NCBI GenBank assembly: GCA_958299035.1
Contig: CATQJL010000316.1
Span: 34,475,441 to 34,539,440 of the forward strand
Direction: 5' to 3'
DNA from: Cylicocyclus nassatus
Taxonomy: Eukaryota > Nematoda > Chromadorea > Rhabditida > Strongylidae
DNA: 64,000 bases
The translations under genes and the position numbers were made by a program. This document shows, piece after piece, positions 10,901 to 21,291 of the stretch (positions are counted from its first letter, which is position 1; every line of letters starts with the position of its first letter). Below the pieces are notes generated by a model, which was not told the origin of the DNA, ran no database searches, and saw nothing but the letters and a program-made list of their open reading frames with translations.

Positions 10901-13900
10901 ATCAGAGCACTTTGTGAAATAAATGTCCTTACACGGAAAGGACCCTCAGTCGAAGTGGGGTTCCCACACATATGCATATCATTCTGCTGGTTTTGAGGCA
11001 CCAATACCAGACGTGTTCCTTAGATGCTCAATGATCTTTTGAGAAAAATCATGAGCAGCTCTCCAGGATGACCAAGGGACACTATAGGTCTGGGGCACCA
11101 AGCACTTACATGTGTGTAAGGGTGGGGGATGGATAGCTGCGGAGGTTATGGACTAGAAGAGTTCGCGTCTCCTATGGGTTGGGCCAGACTGCGCGGCGTA
11201 TGCGACGTACGCAGCGTACGCTGCGTATGCTCCTGTGATGAAATATATCGAGCGTACGCTGCGTACGCCGCGTACGCCGCTTCCCCGCGAAGTCTGGCTC
11301 AACCCTATGGAGCCAAATTTTTTGTAATCTTGCAAGTTGTATTTTGTCAATTCGCAGAATTTCCGAGGCAAGGAGACCGTTCTAGTAAGCTGTTCGCAGC
11401 AAAAATTGGCTCTAATCAGTATCGTTCCCCAAGAATACAAAGTCGTGGACTTCACCAAAATCTGTTTTGGAAGTTATTCGAATTACAAGACGCGAATATT
11501 ATACTCCTTTTCCATGGTTACACTTGTTCTAGAGTCTCGGTAGTATATCATAGGATACCATGGGTGAGCAAAGTTGTAGATACGCTGTGACTTGGTTAAC
11601 ACATTGACGACCATGCAGATTTTTATGTCTGCCTTTTGGGACCAAGACCTTTTCACGGACCAGCCCACTTTTTCAGCTATAATCAAGCATACTTCCATCC
11701 ACAGTGCACCTACAGTAGATCTGAAAGGCTGACAAAAAAGGTGGAAATCATCCTTAGATTCTGTGCAAAAGAAAGCTCATGGAGCGAGTTTATTTCAGGA
11801 TAGTAGTCATTTTACCAAAATTCAGACCTTGACACACATGGTGTGTCAAGCGGTCCCACGCGGTAGTCATTGCTTGACACACCATGTGTGTCAAACAGTC
11901 GTCAATGTGTTGAAGGCAGCGTGCAGGCAAATCTGCACATATGGGGCTACGTAGATAGTAATCTTGGGGCCCTAACTAAGCCACTGCCCAAGCAGCAGCT
12001 CAGGTAGCGCACTAACGAATGAGATATTCGCCTCGAAACTGGCCCCAGGGATCGTATTCCGCATGAATTCATGGCGCAACGTAAGGGTCCTCGCGCGAAT
12101 TTGATGGTTTGCGCCATGAATCCATGCGAAGTACGATCCCGGGGCCCAGTTTCGAGACGATATCTCAGCCGTTGGAGTATTATCTGAGCTGCCGCTTGGG
12201 CAGTGGCTTAGTGAGGGCCCAGGATTACATCTACGTAAGAGCCCCATATGTGCGGATTTGCCTGGACGCTGCCTTTGAGAGGAATCACTAAACTGCTGAT
12301 CACAAACAGCATAATCTTTTCGCACAGTGAGGCTTTTCTATGTATATAGTAAATATGCAGTCAAGGCTTACAAATTCTGGAATACGCCAATCTTTGCTGT
12401 AAACAGCTTATGAGGAGGGTCATCTTGCTTCGAAGATTCTGCGAATTGACAAAACATAACTTGCAAGATTGCAAGAATTTTGGCTCCATAAGAGACGCAA
12501 ACTCTTCACACCTGCTCCATAGTCTCGGCAGCTATCCATCTGCCCATCCGTCCACACCTGTAGACTCCTTAGCGCCTCAACTTATAATGTGCAGTGGTAA
12601 TTCTGGCGAACGTCGCTCATAACTTCCTCCAGGAGATCATTGAGCAGCTAGGAACACGGACCTGGATTAGTGCCCTAAAGCAGAATGATAGCATCACGTG
12701 TAGTAACCCCATTTCAATCGCGGGTCTTTCCCTTGTTAGACAAAATATATCCACAGTTGTCTCATTAGAGCGCCAGGAAAATTTTCGCAACTGATTTTAA
12801 CCTAGACGAGCATTCAACCGCTCATAACTCCTAGTCTATGAATGCTTCGCAAATAAGGAAGACAGGCGGCGCCTTGAATTTCACAAAACTTGGCCGCCTT
12901 TCCTTTTTCTTAGCACCAGCAAGGGAATCTCGAAGGGCCAACACACCTGCACAAGGCCGAAGGGCGGCTCCGCTCATCGCTCCGCTTTCTAAATGCGCTT
13001 CTGAATTGTACAGGCACAACGAGATGGTAGCAAGGCAAATTGAAGTGAAAGAAATCAAAATGTTAACTCATGGAAAGGGCGTCTTCTAGCTCTACATACA
13101 ATTATTTGAGAAGTCGAATGCCTTCGGATGTTAGATTAATCCGATAACCACCAACTAAAGGAGACCACTGAATTTTACGTGTCAGGGGCAAGAAGATTTC
13201 TTCTAGTATAATTTCGAGTGACCGAATTTACCAATGAACCAGTGCTATTCTTCGCCAAAGCTCGAACTGGCCATCACGGAAAGTATTAGCGTAAAGTATA
13301 CTTATGCTAATAATAGCATGTTTTTCACACCATTCCAATGTCGCCTGAAGAAGCGACCACTAGTTGAAAAAAAACCACCCTCGCTGATAGATATCATATG
13401 CTCAAACTATTGTTCCTCACTGTAATTTCATGACGGACGATACTTTAGTAGTTGATTTTTCATACAACATTCAAATATTCACATCCGATGCAAGTGGTTT
13501 CGAAAAATGTTGTGTTTGTGCGGTTAAGTTTTCACATCTAATTATCTTGGATTTTTTAAGTAAAGTACGGGAATGCTGCAATAATACTCTAGTTTTCATT
13601 CCAGCTCGAATAGAGCAATTTCGTTACTGAGCTTTGCTCTTGAAAATTCGATGAGAATCACATTTTCAAAATCTAGTCTTTCACTTCCATGTAGTGTGGC
13701 GGTAGAATTAAAAGATCGACCACTCGATCGCCCTCCCCCCCCCGCACCCCCATGTTGGTTTAAATCCCGTTTTCTGAAGACCCGAAGCTGCAACATGGAG
13801 GAGATGTGCTTCCCTACTCTAACCTCAACCGCAGCCTTTACGAGGAAGTTGTCGCTTGGAAAGACGTATTGCAACGCGAAAAGGGTAAGCGGCAAGTCGA

Positions 13901-16900
13901 CCAAGACAGGCAAATCGCTCTCTTGGTGTACTTGAAAGGAAATGGTCAGAAATCGAAGCGGCCAATCCAGACAAACTGCATACCAGTAGGGCCGTATGCG
14001 CTAACCTCCCCGCTGGGGAGGGGATCGCAACTTAAAAGAAAGCTTTATATTTTGAAATTCCAGATACCTGGATTTCACGTTATGTACCTATCCGTAAGTA
14101 TTCCTACTACCCTTCACTATGAACATGTTGAACAGGAGCGAGAAGCCGTACAAACCGCATTTTCCAGCTTTTGTATGATCCCTGATGATCCCCGGCGCTT
14201 TTCTTTAAAGTCATTTTTCTTTCTCCGAAGTTAACGAAAACCTTCCAAAGTTGTACTGAACATCTAACACAACAGTGCTAAGCATGTTGCTGATGAGAAC
14301 AAATGAGTTTTTAAAAAGTCGAATTTTTCGGTAAACCTCAAATTTCGACCTGTGGATCATCGAAAATTTCATGACTTCAAAACATCATTTGTTCTCATCA
14401 CGAACATGCTTAGCACTGTCGGGTTGGATAATCTGCACAACTTTGGAAGTTCTTCGTTAACTTCGGAGAAAGAAAAATGACTTTGAAAAAAAGCGCCGGA
14501 GATCATCAGGGATCATACAAAAGCTGGAAAATGTGGTTCGTACAGCTTCTCGCTCCTCTTCAACATGTTCATAGTGAAGGGTAGTAGGAATACTTACGGA
14601 TAAGTACACAACGTCAAATCCAGGTATCTGGAGTTTCGAAATATAAAGCTTTCTTTTAAGCTGCGATCCCCTCCCCGCGGGGATGCTAGTGCATGCGGCC
14701 CTAAATCTGTCTTCCTTACCTGCTTATCGCTTTTCTGGGCGAAGCTATAAGCTGTTGGAGGCCATTATTTTGCTAAGAAATTATGCGTGAAAGTGAAAAT
14801 TTAGCCGTACAGAGCCACGTTCGCCTTAATGCTGGGCCAAACATGCAGCTAAGCTACTTCAAATTTTTAAAGCCTGAAGCAGAGCTAAAAATGCAACAAT
14901 GTGCTCAATTTCGCTGTTTTTATATATGATTTTTCCACAATAAAGCTGCTTGTAGCTTCGTCCACAGAAGCGAAGCAGAAAAGACTGATTCGAAGTCAGC
15001 GTTTTATGCTGCATCTAATGATATACAGCTTGTTTAGTTTGGCCACTTCGACTTCTGACCATTCCCTTGTTAGTGTACTTCTGCTCGGGATGAAACTGAT
15101 CAAATAGAGTCAGTCTTCTGCAGTGGGCTTTCAGGATGGACTCAGAAACTATGTGAAGGACCCACTACCTCTTTTGGAGAGGTACCGCCTTCATTAGCGT
15201 CCAGCAGAGAGGGTAAAATCGGGAAAATCGCCTGGCTTCTATAATAACTAGTGAACCAGTTATTAGATTGCTAGATTATTTGATGGTTTTTGAATGCAGC
15301 TTACGACACTTTATATATTAGATTAGATATTGTGGTGGATCCCCTACCTAAGCGATAACTGAAGGAGCGGAAAATTTTTTCACAAAACTTGAATTTGCTC
15401 CGAAAGCGTCCCAGACCCAAATGTCCGGACGCCGCATGCTCATCTTCAAAATGAGCTCAACGCATATCGCACAGTTTGTAGCCATTGGTTTCCACAGCGA
15501 CTCTGCATCTTGATCGTGTCGGGCTTGTGTACTCACGTTAAAGGCATTGTCTCACCAAAGTTGAGCTCGCGCGGATCTTCACAATATTCTATTGTAGGGA
15601 CCACTGAAAAGGCGATTGCAACAAGTCCCACTCAATTTGACCACCTCCACTTTGAGAAAAATCCGCTCCAAGTGGTACGCGGAGAGCGATTTGTTACGCG
15701 CGGACGACTCCTTCGGTCTCTCCCCCCCCCCCCCCCCCGTTAACGCTTGAACATGTCCCACCACTTGGCATCCACCTCCCTTCTGTTGCTGCCACTGTGG
15801 CTGAGCCTGAAATTGAAAGGTACAACTCGTCTACGTGGCTTCCGCGAGGCCTCCAGAAAACGGAGTTTTTGGGAACTTCGTGCGATTTTAAGCCCTTGCA
15901 GTGCTAGACAGGGTCCGACAGGCTTACAAAATGCAAAAGTCTCGGCAACTAAATCTTGGTGAGATAATGCCTTCAATATTCATATTATTATATAACGTCC
16001 ATATTGAAATGATAGCTCCTGGAAAAGGCCTTTTCGTCATTTTTTGCTCTCTCCGAATTAGGAAAAAGGAAAAGTAGTGAGACTTATATTTTTTAGCTGT
16101 CCATTTAATTGAAGGATGTTGAGATTCTGATGCTGTACAGCTTGGCCTCTAGCTAAATATCCTTCCAGTTCCCGTTGCAAAAGGTGTCAAGCGCGAAAAT
16201 GGTGCCGCTATGACCCGGAGGCGCCGCTGTGACACCCGGCCGGACCAAAGTCTGTCTCCCCGTCCCCTCTCCCTCTCCATCTAGGCAAACCAGTCCTCTA
16301 ATTTCCGCAGACGGTGAATGGACAGGAAAAGTTTGGTATGGACGACATCGCGTGTGTAGTGTCTAGAGTTCTAAGCCAGATACATGAATAAGTGCATTTT
16401 TTTCCTGAGGTGTTGGAATGCCTTCGGAACATCCTTCTGTTTTTAAAGTTATGTGTGGAACCTAATTTGCAAGAACCCTGAAAAAAAACGAAAAGAAGGA
16501 AAAATCGAAAATGCGTTATAATTGAATTTTCCTTGTTTACGCATTGTTTTTACAAAACCCCTTGGACTTCTCCACACATCAAAATGATTATAAATTGCTT
16601 CTTCTGACAAGTTTTACTTTCGGAGACGGATAGTCAGACGATAATGTTCTTTTTATGGACTAGCATCGTCTCTTTGCCCTGCTTATAGCACATTAACATT
16701 ACGAAAACACATGTTTCCAGTTATTTATGAAAGTAAAACATTCTACAAACCGTATGCCCCAGTCAAGCATTGTATTAACCTGAAAGTAGGCAATGTATTG
16801 CTAACCTTAGACAATCGTGCAGGAGTTGTCGAACATTTTAAGAAGGCTGAATCTTTACATCGTGCTGCTCATAGGCACCGTCCACTCAAAATTTCGACCT

Positions 16901-19900
16901 CCATGTTTTTGCCGTCCAGGGCATTCTCGTACCCTCATTCCGAACATCAAGTCGGAAATCCGGAAAACCACGAAAAACCCTCGTTTTCAAAACCCGCAGA
17001 GCGATTTCTTCGGAACGGTGATTGGTTGGGAGCACGGATGAGCGGGACGGGCCCCCGCTTTTCCTCGCAGGTGTACTTGGCACCTCCAGAAGTCCCTTGA
17101 AGGACATCACGCTTCTCGGGGCCAGAAGGCGGCTCCGCCCATCACTGCTCCCTCTAGGTGCCCTCATTCTGAATTGTGTACACGCACAGTATGATGTGTA
17201 TTGTTTTTAAAGGTATTAGCACTAAAATCAAGAAACAAAAAATTTTCAGGTTAAGGGTTCAGGATCCGTAAATGACTGCAGCTGCTGAATTTCATTTCGA
17301 GTTATACGTTCCACTCGCGTTTTCTCAAGCCACGATATGACGCTTCGCCATAATTTTGTAAGTGCTCGCGCATGAGCAGGTTTGGGAAGCATAGTAAGGG
17401 CCAAAGGATTCTGCGTGTTCGTCTTCAATATCCTCTGCGGGCATGCGCCGAACGCACATTACTTCATAGGCGAAGAGGCATTTATATGCATGCGAGCTTT
17501 TACAATGACTTTGTGGAGCATATCGTATTGAAAATCAAGCAGAAGTTATGCATATCGTATTGAAAATCAAGCAGAAGTTATGAGTCTTCCCATTATAGTA
17601 TATAAAAGAGAATTTTAATCAATTACGCGCAAGTTTTAAAGTTCATCCAAGTTACGGCAAACTAAAGTATCTTGCAAATTTAGTGTCGTATTTGGAACTC
17701 TTAGCCAATTTTCAATCAAACATGCGACTAAAGTTCGTATTCTAGTATCTACACCAATTGTAGGAAATACTATACATAAAATTTGGTTTTTGATAATTAA
17801 GATCTTATTGATCATTGGAGTGGTTGGAATGAAAAACACATTGAAATACTATGTGATGGCAGACGAAAGAATGAAAGTATCGTCGTCTCCCCGCGGTAGA
17901 TGGGGCGTGTCGTCTGCAAAGTCCGTAGATGTGCGTGTTTCGTACGGTGTTAGCCGGCGTGGCTTTGCCAACGTTTGCCAACGTATGCGCGTGGCAGTTT
18001 TTGGCAGTTAGAGACTAAGAAAACTAATGTTATATGATGGAGATTTAACAAGTATTTAGACGTGGCATGTATATACATGCCACGCCATGGCTAATACCGT
18101 ACGAAATACGCACGTCTACGGACTTTGCAGACGACACGCCCCATCTATCGCGGGGAGACGACGATATTTATGACCAATTATCCTAACTACTGGAAAAAGC
18201 GTTGAGTTGCTTATTCAAAACCTTTGATACATCTGAGAAGAAAGGAAGAGAGAAGAGAAGAGAAGGTAATGATGTTCTACACTACTTCTGGTCACTCAGT
18301 TATTCAACTCCTGTTGCCAAATTACTTCAAATGACCCGAAATTTACAAGCGATCAACCAGATTTTCTGATCTGATATTTCGAATGACCGAGTTTTCTGTA
18401 CAGAAAAATCTGTGCAATTTACTTCTTCTGCGAATAATGTTGAAGTGCTCATTTTTAAAAGGATGGCGCATCAGAAGTTTCCAAGCCTTCTCACTTGAGT
18501 AATGATAGCTATGTTTTCGTTTTTGTTTCTATCTTATTACCTTAATACCAAGTCTGTGCTCTCGCTGCTTGCACACCCCACAATGAGACCAAGTAGATGG
18601 GTGGAGCAGTGAGCGTGGCCTGGGGCGCTATTTATCAATCTCCCACTCGCTGTGCGGGCCATTGTTAATGAGAGCCTGCACGGGCGAGAGCGCCCTTCCC
18701 GCGATTTATGTAAGTCTGGGAAGCGCGGCCCAAACGGGCAGCACCGCCCAACTCGTCGAGATGGGGAACTGCAGCCCGACTGCCGTGCCCGACATGGCCA
18801 AACTTGCTAGATCGGACCATATTCTTCAATAGGCAGGAGCCCGGTCACCGCTTGGCTTCACATATCACGGGTGCCAGTGCCCGCGACTGTACGGGCTATT
18901 ACCTGTAGGGGAACCCCTTTCTGTACAGAAGATTGATAAATACCGCCCCTGACCTCTGAAACGAGGAGGTGCTAGAACCCTCCTGGGTGCGAATGTTGGT
19001 GCGAACTTGGTGCGAGAAAAGGTGCTAGAAACTCCTGAACGCCCTCCTTCGTTTGAAGTTAGCTTAGCATTTCGAAAAGAAGGGAGAAGGCGGGAATGGT
19101 GCAAACTCACAAGGGAATGGTCAGAAGTCGAAGTGGCCAATCCATACAAGCTGCATACCAATCGATGCAGCATAGAATGCTGATTTCAAATGTGTCTTCC
19201 GTATCTGCAGAGCGCCTTTGTGGGCGAAGTTATGAGCAGCTTTACTGCGAAAAAATCGTCTACAAAAACTGCGAAATTAGGCAGATCACTGCTCTTTTAG
19301 CTCATCTTTAGGTACGAGCCATATGAACTGACCTAGTTACACGTTTTGGTCCAACACTGAGCCGAGAATGGCTTTGTATGGCCAAGTTTGACCTTTACAC
19401 GCACAATTTCTTAGCAAAATGATGACATTCAACGGCTTATAACTTCGCCTACAAAAGCGCTCTGCAGATAAGGAAGACAGATCTGAAATCAGCATTCTAT
19501 GCTGCATCGAATGGTATGCAGCTTGCTTGAATTGGCCACTTCGATTTCTGACCATTCCCTTGTCAAAGACAAGCAGTTGTTTTCAGTTGTAGATAAATGT
19601 TACAAAGTTTGTCAAAATCGAATCGAGTTCTCTTTTTGGGGTGTAGATTACAAGTTGAGAAAGGAGTTGAAAGATTCCAAGAAGAAACTTTTGCAGGACG
19701 TGACCAAAAAATTCAGCAGCTGTTATCAATTCTCATAATTTTTATTATGTCGTTTCCTACTCTATAAGAAAAACTGCGATCGTCGCTGGTCATTGTAACA
19801 AGTAGAAAATAAAACTGCCACTGTATGCTCTTATTTTGAGAGCTAATCCCGCGTCTTTGGCTTTTATTGGTAGTGATAAACAACTCATCAATTCATTTGG

Positions 19901-20249
19901 TTATAATAGATCCCTTGGTTTCTTCAAAAAATTCCGGTTCAGGGCGACACACACAATTACATAAAAACTTTCATACCACTGCATTTCTCCCGCAAACTGC
20001 ATCAACTTCATCGCCAGCCTTCATTCCAGCCTTATCTGATAACGAATCCCTGTCGACCTAAATAAAACTATGGTCATAGGGTTTACACTGTAGCTAAATA
20101 TTGACAATACAAAAAGCAAAAAAGTTTAAAAAAAAGATTGACTGACCGTTGCTACTATGATTCGATTACCCTGTTGTCGTAATGTGTATCCCCATGGTAT
20201 GTTCGTATCACTACGGTTCATCCGCACCGTTATGGTCTCGTACGACATT
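4798..20249 (-). CDS. alp-1: ALP/Enigma-like PDZ protein, short isoform (alp-1 orthologue)
   Basis: Four minus-strand exons (20249-20147, 20057-19977, 7029-6959, 4927-4798) join with consistent phase into about 127 residues from an ATG at 20248 to a TAG at 4798-4800. The N-terminus (MSYETITVRM, then NIPWGYTL) is the PDZ carboxylate-binding strand region. SLSDKAGMKAGDEVDAV is the typical PDZ turn, and SVNEANSILD followed by VNFNLRR is the second helix and last strand. This layout, with PDZ at the extreme N-terminus, is that of the ALP/Enigma/ZASP family, which sits at muscle Z-discs or dense bodies and binds alpha-actinin; that role is family knowledge. The tail YVTSHTCLPWTLTEQ ends in RLDRFNY. 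An upstream exon (20446-20390) and downstream linker exons (2584-859) are described separately. The symbol rests on domain order, not on a search. Confidence 0.78.
5546..6427. mobile_element. Mariner-like non-autonomous element, TA target duplication
   Basis: Terminal inverted repeats TTAGGTTGTCCCGAAAG ... CTTTCGGGACAACCTAA flank 882 bp, with TA on both sides (5544-5545, 6428-6429). The TIR start TTAGGT and the TA duplication are typical of Tc1/mariner elements. No intact transposase is visible. It lies in the intron between PDZ exon 3 and the C-terminal exon. Confidence 0.85.
6959..7029 (-). CDS. alp-1: PDZ exon 3 (helix 2 and last strand)
   Basis: 71 bp exon with a TGTATTTTCAG acceptor and a GTGGGT donor. 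It starts in phase 0 with NMSVNEANSILDSSFQ and ends VNFNLRR in phase 2. It supplies exactly the part of the PDZ domain missing after exon 2, although it lies 12.9 kb away. The next exon begins with the single base needed to complete AG_ to Arg. Confidence 0.84.
7103..8490. mobile_element. Inverted-repeat element interrupted by a Helitron-like insertion
   Basis: Left end GGGCGGTATTTATCAA and right end TTGATAAGTACCGCCCC match the ends of the uninterrupted copy at 18622-18949. Removing the insertion at 7119-8184 leaves about 322 bp, close to the 328 bp of that copy. Confidence 0.75.
7119..8184 (+). mobile_element. Helitron-like non-autonomous element, copy 1
   Basis: Begins TCTTATATATAAAGC after an A and ends GCCAGCTAG before a T. 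This is the Helitron signature (A|TC...CTAG|T) without terminal inverted repeats. A GC-rich hairpin remnant (CGGCGGAGCCG) lies about 12 bases before CTAG. The inside has TCTG/TATG microsatellite near the 5' end, then units of about 110 bp carrying ATCGAT tracts, first direct and then inverted. Confidence 0.75.
8833..8932. repeat. Imperfect inverted repeat
   Basis: The arms GCATGCCGATCTTCTTG and CAAGAAGATCGGCATGC flank a loop of about 40 bases. A smaller palindrome (CTGTCATTACA/TGTAATGACAG) lies just upstream near 8749-8771. Confidence 0.6.
9482..10433. mobile_element. Mariner-like palindromic element, TA target duplication
   Basis: 952 bp, ends TTAGGTTGTCCGGAAATTA ... TTTCCGGACAACCTAA with TA on both sides. 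Both halves are diverged inverted copies of each other almost to the centre near 9960, so the TIRs are about 470 bp long. Part of the subterminal sequence recurs near 28700-28800. Confidence 0.85.
11176..11305. mobile_element. Short inverted-repeat element (GGGTTGGGCCAGACT), 3 bp duplication TAT
   Basis: 130 bp; TIR GGGTTGGGCCAGACT ... AGTCTGGCTCAACCC. TAT stands on both sides (11173-11175, 11306-11308). The inside is made of CGTACGC/GCGTACG runs. The homologous position in the right arm near 12488-12495 is empty and has a single TAT. A second copy is at 59001-59813. Confidence 0.82.
11829..11897. repeat. Paired-palindrome element, copy B
   Basis: Two palindromes (TTGACACACATGGTGTGTCAA and its inverse) flank the core GGTCCCACGCGGTAGTCATT. 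The core is the reverse complement of the core of copy A at 29831-29893, but the palindromes differ from those of copy A. Confidence 0.65.
11914..12274. mobile_element. TTAA-type inverted-repeat element with TTGA duplication
   Basis: 361 bp; ends AGGCAGCGTGCAGGC ... CTGGACGCTGCCT with TTGA directly on both sides. Long arms reach the centre near 12090. It belongs by structure to the AGGC...GCCT elements listed below. Confidence 0.8.
13102..13359 (-). CDS. Isolated coding-like exon(s), unknown product
   Basis: A minus-strand frame reads WSLLQATLEWCEKHA then FRDGQFELWRRIALVHW from a TTTTTTTTCAACTAG acceptor (13359). It then has a TAA at the start of a possible GTAAAT donor (13231), and continues LPLTRKIQW, LVGGYRINLTSEGIRLLK to a TAA at 13102. 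The same frame either side of one stop suggests either a short intron or a decayed gene. It lies in the large intron on the same strand as the PDZ gene. Confidence 0.33.
13985..14706. repeat. Long inverted repeat
   Basis: Left and right arms of roughly 290 bp mirror each other (for example GATCGCAACTTAAAAGAAAG and CTTTCTTTTAAGCTGCGATC), with the centre near 14345. No target duplication could be fixed. Confidence 0.65.
15542..15972. mobile_element. TTAA-type inverted-repeat element
   Basis: Ends AGGCATTGTCTCACC ... GGTGAGATAATGCCT, left flank TTAA, right flank TCAA (one mismatch). Internal sequence closely matches 24820-25236. A C-run of about 18 bases lies at 15722-15739. Confidence 0.75.
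16872..17170. repeat. Partial copy of the GGCACCGTCCAC element
   Basis: Starts with TAGGCACCGTCCACTC and shares internal sequence with 28281-28642 (CCGAACATCAAGTCGGAAAT-like words, AACGGTGATTGGTTGGG). No matching right end was seen. Confidence 0.55.
17879..18165. mobile_element. Short inverted-repeat element (ATCGTCGTCTCCCCGCG)
   Basis: Left arm ATCGTCGTCTCCCCGCGG, right arm CGCGGGGAGACGACGAT. A further inner match runs through CGTGTCGTCTGCAAAGTC. About 287 bp with no coding capacity. Part of the inside resembles 10560-10680. Confidence 0.75.
18622..18949. mobile_element. Inverted-repeat element (GGGGCGSTATTTATCAATCT), uninterrupted copy
   Basis: Ends GGGGCGCTATTTATCAATCT and AGATTGATAAATACCGCCCC, 328 bp. 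It is the intact counterpart of the interrupted copy at 7103-8490. Confidence 0.78.
19109..19564. repeat. Inverted repeat (ACAAGGGAATGGTCAGAA)
   Basis: The left arm 19109-19300 and right arm 19370-19564 mirror each other, for example GAAGTGGCCAATCCA and TTGAATTGGCCACTTC. A third, single-arm copy lies near 14975-15085. Confidence 0.7.
19977..20057 (-). CDS. alp-1: PDZ exon 2
   Basis: 81 bp (27 codons, phase 0 at both ends) with a TTTATTTAG acceptor and a GTATGA donor. It encodes VDRDSLSDKAG, then MKAGDEVDAV. The A-G/GD-V spacing is the most conserved stretch of PDZ domains. It is followed by a 12.9 kb intron full of repeats. Confidence 0.87.
20147..20249 (-). CDS. alp-1: PDZ exon 1 (first strand and carboxylate-binding loop)
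   Basis: 103 bp exon with a TATTTTCAG acceptor and a GTCAGT donor. It encodes A|MSYETITVRMNRSDT, then NIPWGYTLRQQ and IIVAT. The WGY at the loop matches the WGF-like carboxylate-binding loop of ALP/ZASP PDZ domains. It ends in phase 0 and joins directly to 20057-19977. Confidence 0.87.
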
Positions 20250-20389
20250 CTGAAAATATTTTGTGAAAAATTGTAATGGTTCAACTCAAAGTTACACATT
20301 CGGACGATCGTATACGATCAAGGAAAACATATGGAAGCAATAACATAGAAACCATAATGATCATTGTAAAGCCGTTGCAGATGACGTAC

Positions 20390-20446
20390 CCATAGGATAG
20401 AGCGGATCCGAGGGAAAGTGTGTGTGGCTCAAGTTCTTGGGATACA
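20390..20446 (-). CDS. Upstream exon of the PDZ gene (5' UTR or N-terminal extension)
   Basis: Bounded by a CTTTTCAG acceptor and a GG|GTACGT donor, 57 bp. One frame is open and joins in phase to the next exon (GG plus A gives Gly just before the MSYETI methionine). It could extend the N-terminus with Ser/Leu-rich residues, or be untranslated if translation starts at the PDZ methionine. PDZ proteins of this family usually start close to the domain, so 5' UTR is plausible. Confidence 0.5.
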
Positions 20447-20808
20447 CTGAAAAGTTAAGAAACCCATCAGTTGAGAAAAGCCAGAACAGAACCTCATAAA
20501 TTTTTTTTATGCAAAGGTCACTGGTGACGCAGTACGGTTATTGATTTTTTGTTGATTTTTCTAAATTTCAAACGTGCTCGAAAAGAAAAAGAATTTTGGC
20601 TTCCATGAATTTTTTGCGTTCTTTCTAAGCAGCTCCAGGCTTTTTTCACTTCTTTTAAATTTGCGTAAAAAGGGAGCAATTGTTATTGAGAGTGCACCTT
20701 TGTTCGAGAAGCTTTGTCTTCTTCTTTTCGACAAAAAACGTGCGAAATTATTTAAAAGTACATATATGCACGAAATGACTATATGTCGAGAAATGAAATG
20801 GATCTCAA

Positions 20809-21291
20809 TCTTATATATAAAGCTGAATGTCTGTTTGTCTGTCTGTATGTATGTCTGTCTGTCTGTCTGTACGTATGTTCCGAATAGAAAATTCCATTTC
20901 TGAACCGATCGGGACCAAACTTAGCACACATACACTTCGGGCCCCGGCGGGTGTCATAGGCTACTTTTCGTCATCGATCGATATCGATTTTATCGATTTT
21001 GCAAAATTTGAGCAACGGGGCTGAGAGTTGGCACAGGGGCGTAATCGAGCATGCTGATCACCCCCGTGGGGGTGATCAGCATGCTCGATTACACCCCTCT
21101 GCCAAATGCCAAATTCCAGCCCCCTAGCTCAAATTTTGCAAAAAATCGATAAAATCGATATCGTTTGATGACGAAAAGTAGCCTATGACACCCGCCGGGG
21201 CCCAAAGTGTATGTGTGCTAAGTTTGGTCCCGATCGGTTCAGAAATGGAATTTTCTATTCGGAACATATGGCGGAGGGGTAAGCCAGCTAG
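20809..21291 (+). mobile_element. Helitron-like non-autonomous element, copy 2
   Basis: Begins TCTTATATATAAAGC after an A and ends AAGCCAGCTAG before a T. It carries the same TCTG repeat, the GGGCCCCGGCGGGTGTCATA word and ATCGAT tracts as copy 1. It is shorter (483 bp) because it has fewer internal units. Confidence 0.78.

Larger units (their letters stand above)
11128..12543. repeat. Long inverted repeat carrying two nested inverted-repeat elements
   Basis: The left arm (about 11128-11450, interrupted at 11176-11305) is the reverse complement of the right arm (about 12360-12543). Shared words include GATGGATAGCTG, AACTCTTC, TGGAGCCAAAAT and AATTCGCAGAAT. The loop contains the TTGA-flanked element at 11914-12274. 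Confidence 0.75.
7030..19976 (-). other. alp-1: 12.9 kb intron of the PDZ gene, filled with nested repeats
   Basis: Bounded by the donor after exon 2 and the acceptor of PDZ exon 3. It holds the Helitron-like element nested in an inverted-repeat element (7103-8490), a mariner-like palindrome, the nested inverted repeat at 11.1-12.5 kb, several other inverted repeats and an isolated coding-like block at 13.1-13.36 kb. A 60-codon minus ORF at 17246-17428 (ITRNEIQQLQSF near its end) is possible but unsupported. Confidence 0.75.

Noticed and set aside
11129..11590. 153-codon ORF with YAAYAAYAA repeats
   Set aside because: The repeat is the translation of CGTACGC runs in the short inverted-repeat element. 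The same sequence occurs at 59001-59813.
15720..15740. C-run as a possible regulatory or G-quadruplex site
   Set aside because: It lies inside a transposon copy whose sister at 24820-25236 lacks the run, so it is most simply a mononucleotide expansion.
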